From: Vibrio penaeicida
GTDB lineage: Bacteria > Pseudomonadota > Gammaproteobacteria > Enterobacterales > Vibrionaceae
Length of the DNA: 64,000 nt
Direction of reading: 5' to 3'
Assembly: GCF_019977755.1 (NCBI RefSeq)
Contig: NZ_AP025145.1
Span: 310,001 to 374,000, forward strand
Shown: piece by piece, positions 61,976 through 64,000 of the stretch
Position numbering within the stretch: the stretch's first letter is position 1
Layout of the letters: each line of letters begins with the position of its first letter
Made by a program: the position numbers and the translations under genes
Notes under the pieces: model-generated
What the model was told of the DNA's origin: nothing
Seen by the model: the letters and a program-made list of their open reading frames with translations, nothing else
Databases searched by the model: none

Positions 61976-63120
61976 ATGAACAAAACAATCAAATATTCTG
62001 CAATCGCCATCAGCTTAATGACCGTACTAGGTTGTACCTATAAAGAGCAAGATACAGCGAACGTAAACAATGACCTGGCAGCGAGTGGCGCGATAACCGT
62101 GTACGTGTCGAATGATCTGATCACGTTGGCTGACAATACCCCCAAAGGCAGCAATGCCGTTGCGGTACAAGATGGCAAGATACTCGATGTGGGGCTGAAG
62201 AAAAACTTGGTGAACAAATACCAAGCGCATCCAGGTTTTTCCATCAATGATGATTTTGCTGACAAAGTCATCACCCCAGGTTTTGTGGAACCTCATATCC
62301 ATCTTTGGCTGAGTGGTTACAAACTCCCGAGGAACTGGAAGACAGCATGCGCCCCTACTGGGAAGATGATTATACGGTGGTGATTCATGCCAACGGAGAC
62401 TTGGGCTTTGAAAGTGCTATCGAAGTGGTTGAGAAGCTCAATTCGGAACATCAACGTGAAGATCACCGCACAAGTTTTCATCATTTGGGTATCACTGACA
62501 AAAACGACATTCCTAGAGCGGTTGAGTCGGGGGCGAATTTCAGCGTAAACCCTTTCTATACGCATGTTTTGGCTGAGCTATATAGTGAGTTTGGTGTTGG
62601 TCAGGAAAGGGCGGAAGTGATGTCACGAGGGCGTTCATTTATTGATGCTGGAGGCGTGCTTTCTTTACATTCCGACGCTCCGATGGCACCTGCTCAGCCT
62701 TTGTATTTAGTTTGGGCTGCCGTAAATCGCATTGGTTTGTCTGGCTCTACAGTGATGGGACCACAGGAAAAAATCACAGTCGATGAAGCTATGCGGGCGA
62801 TAACGATTGATGCCGCCTATACAGCAAGATTGGAGAATCAAATTGGAACAATTGAACCGGGAAAATACGCAGATTTCACCATATTGGATAGCAACCCGTA
62901 CAAAGTGAACCCGAAAAATATTCATGAAATAGGAGTGGAAGCGACAGTATATCGAGGTGTACCAGCCATTATTGAAAACAGCAATTCTGGTCTGGCGCTT
63001 AGTGCAACCAATCAGCGTGTCATGAGAACCTTGGCTATGCTTCCTGGTCACAGTCATAGCGATGAGTTTTGTACCACCAGCTTAATGTTTCAACAAGCCC
63101 TGACCGAAGCAACCAAATAA
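61976..63120 (+). pseudogene. Amidohydrolase (YtcJ-type lipoprotein) broken by deletion and frameshift
   Basis: The first part (61976-62383) has a lipobox (VLGC) and the opening of an amidohydrolase, DNTPKGSNAVAVQDGKILDVG, up to ITPGFVEPHIHLW, where PHIH is the first metal motif. Then the frame runs into unrelated codons and stops. The rest (62305-63120) is in another frame: TVVIHANGDLGFESAIEVVEKL, RTSFHHLGI, SLHSDAPMAP and TIDAAYTARLENQIGTIEPGKYADFTILD. About 200 residues between HIHLW and HANGD are missing compared with YtcJ-type enzymes. A functional enzyme is not expected. Confidence 0.85.
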
Positions 63121-63419
63121 GTGAAACCTAATGCCACGTCCGGCTTTTGAGCGGTGAATGGCATTGATTGGAGCACATTCAAGAAAAGGCAGTCAAATGA
63201 CTGTCTTTGTTCTACTTTTAACGATGGTTGCAAAACGCACAGATGATTCTTTGGTACATTTGAGCCAATTAAGATAGATAATGTTTTTATCACTAGTGAA
63301 GCAATGATGACACACGGTATTGCCATTAGATGTGGTCAGCTTTGCACTTTTATGTGAGATCTCCTGCTAAAATATTGATAACAAGTTAGTAAATTAGTAC
63401 TCACTAAAAAAGAACAACT
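63121..63419. other. Intergenic region before the LuxR-type gene
   Basis: About 300 bp, holding the terminator at 63185-63212 and the promoter region of the following gene. No coding remnant is seen. Confidence 0.5.
63185..63212 (+). terminator. Intrinsic terminator after the amidohydrolase remnant
   Basis: AAAGGCAGTC-AAAT-GACTGTCTTT is a 10-bp stem with one G-T pair, followed by GTTCT. Confidence 0.7.
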
Positions 63420-64000
63420 ATGATCAATGAAGAAAAGATAAGTCAGTGCATTGTTGATATCTATCGTCTTGCTTACGATTTGCCTATAGCTGATTTCAAA
63501 CAAGCAGCAATGAATAGGTTTAGTGAGCTTATTAAAGTAGATGTGGGGTTTTGGATAACGCGTTCCGAAATAGAAACCCCGTTTTTCGATGAAGACTCTT
63601 TCACGTACAATCTACCTGAAGGCGTTATGCAGCATTACATTGAGATCTCTTCTGTGTCTAAAACGGCTCAGGAGATATCAGGCTACTTATTTGCAAACCT
63701 TAATAAAACTTATGACGTTCAAGAAATCATTCCAGAAGAAAGATTTAAGAATTCGGATATTTACCTTATTCATTGTAAAAAATATGATTTAGAACATGCC
63801 ATGGTTACCATGACCTTAAACCCGAACAGTATGATTGTTAACGCATTCTCTTTTGTTCGAGGAGAGAGTAAGCAAAACTTTACTAAAGAAGAGCGCGAAA
63901 TTAAGCAATTTATCGTGCCAAACTTAGTGGAAGCACTAAGAATTAATCTTATTAAGTCCATCAATGATGATTCAAAAAGCAAACATAGCGTTAGAGGGAT
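63420..64000 (+). CDS. Probable LuxR-type regulator, C-terminus beyond the window
   Basis: The frame runs from the ATG at 63420 to the right edge (193 codons seen) with no stop. The N-terminal part resembles the sensor of LuxR/HTH proteins that lack an autoinducer pocket: MINEEKISQCIVDIYRLAYDLP, FWITRSEIETPFFDE, then NSMIVNAFSFVRGES and NFTKEEREIKQFIVPNLVEALRI. The last pattern (F-T/x-EER-x2-x-F-xx-P-L-xxAL) is typical just before the GerE helix-turn-helix, which would begin past the edge. The call is therefore an inference. Confidence 0.6.
   Translation, partial: MINEEKISQCIVDIYRLAYDLPIADFKQAAMNRFSELIKVDVGFWITRSEIETPFFDEDSFTYNLPEGVMQHYIEISSVSKTAQEISGYLFANLNKTYDVQEIIPEERFKNSDIYLIHCKKYDLEHAMVTMTLNPNSMIVNAFSFVRGESKQNFTKEEREIKQFIVPNLVEALRINLIKSINDDSKSKHSVRG

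Noticed and set aside
1..64000. CRISPR array, tRNA or rRNA gene
   Set aside because: No regularly spaced identical repeats and no tRNA cloverleaf or rRNA signature were recognised by eye; a tRNAscan-SE and CRISPR search would settle this.

Overview
The window most likely comes from a Vibrio or close relative in the Vibrionaceae. The supporting signs are moderate base composition with AT-rich spacers, a Vibrio-style integron attC site at 13501-13598, a family of about 270-bp palindromic non-coding repeats ending in ATACCCAAGTGACCTCAAG, and a gene set rich in secreted proteases, LysR/AraC regulators and small-molecule transporters. No rRNA, tRNA, CRISPR array, prophage structural module or core operon was seen. 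It reads as an accessory region, perhaps of the second chromosome (inference).

Layout. 0-5.4 kb: the start of a secreted delta-60 repeat protein (running off the left edge), a DUF1289 protein, a periplasmic M16 zinc peptidase and an AEC-type transporter. 5.4-10.7 kb: a LysR remnant, an AraC-type gene split by a complete IS3-family element with 3-bp target duplication, a FabA paralogue, a LysR regulator and a VOC protein. 11.2-14.2 kb: an integron-cassette-like segment with a two-gene unit (an unknown protein plus a DUF3644/HEPN-like protein with an R-x4-H motif), an attC site, and a membrane-anchored protein. 14.4-16.3 kb: a BenE transporter and a divergent XRE-cupin regulator sharing two palindromic operators. 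16.4-22 kb: an AAA_28 NTPase, small exported proteins, a trypsin-like protease and a subtilase. 22.2-25 kb: a secreted GlcG/HbpS-type protein divergent from a two-component system. 25-38 kb: transporters, a proteinase-K-like subtilase, VOC, TetR, GFA, histidine-phosphatase, nucleotidyltransferase, two AraC, DUF2804 and sterol-desaturase genes. 38.3-39.9 kb: an unusual cysteinyl-tRNA synthetase with an apparent poly-Cys leader-peptide attenuator. 40.3-47.2 kb: arylamine N-acetyltransferase, two more secreted proteases and a YegD-type Hsp70. 47.6-51.7 kb: an exported unknown protein and a MATE efflux pump overlapping an AraC-GyrI regulator. 51.7-56.1 kb: a coupled pair made of a 1041-aa unrecognised protein and a patatin-like phospholipase. 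56.5-64 kb: two small lipoproteins, a multicopper oxidase, a DUF2058 protein, a beta-barrel candidate, a LysR gene, a broken amidohydrolase and the start of a probable LuxR-type regulator.

How genes work together. Several regulator-target pairs can be read from divergent or overlapping arrangement: XRE-cupin/BenE, TetR/GFA, MATE/AraC-GyrI and HbpS/two-component system. Five secreted serine proteases (18.7, 20.2, 26.4, 41.2 and 43.2 kb) plus the M16 peptidase point to extracellular protein degradation. Two of them share PPC domains, and one carries PKD and chitin-binding-like modules.

The most novel signals are the cysteine attenuator upstream of cysS (leader ORF 39777-39896, with mutually exclusive hairpins and an intrinsic terminator), the 1041-aa/patatin pair, and the HEPN-like cassette next to attC. 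All function calls come from reading motifs by eye; no database search or folding program was run.
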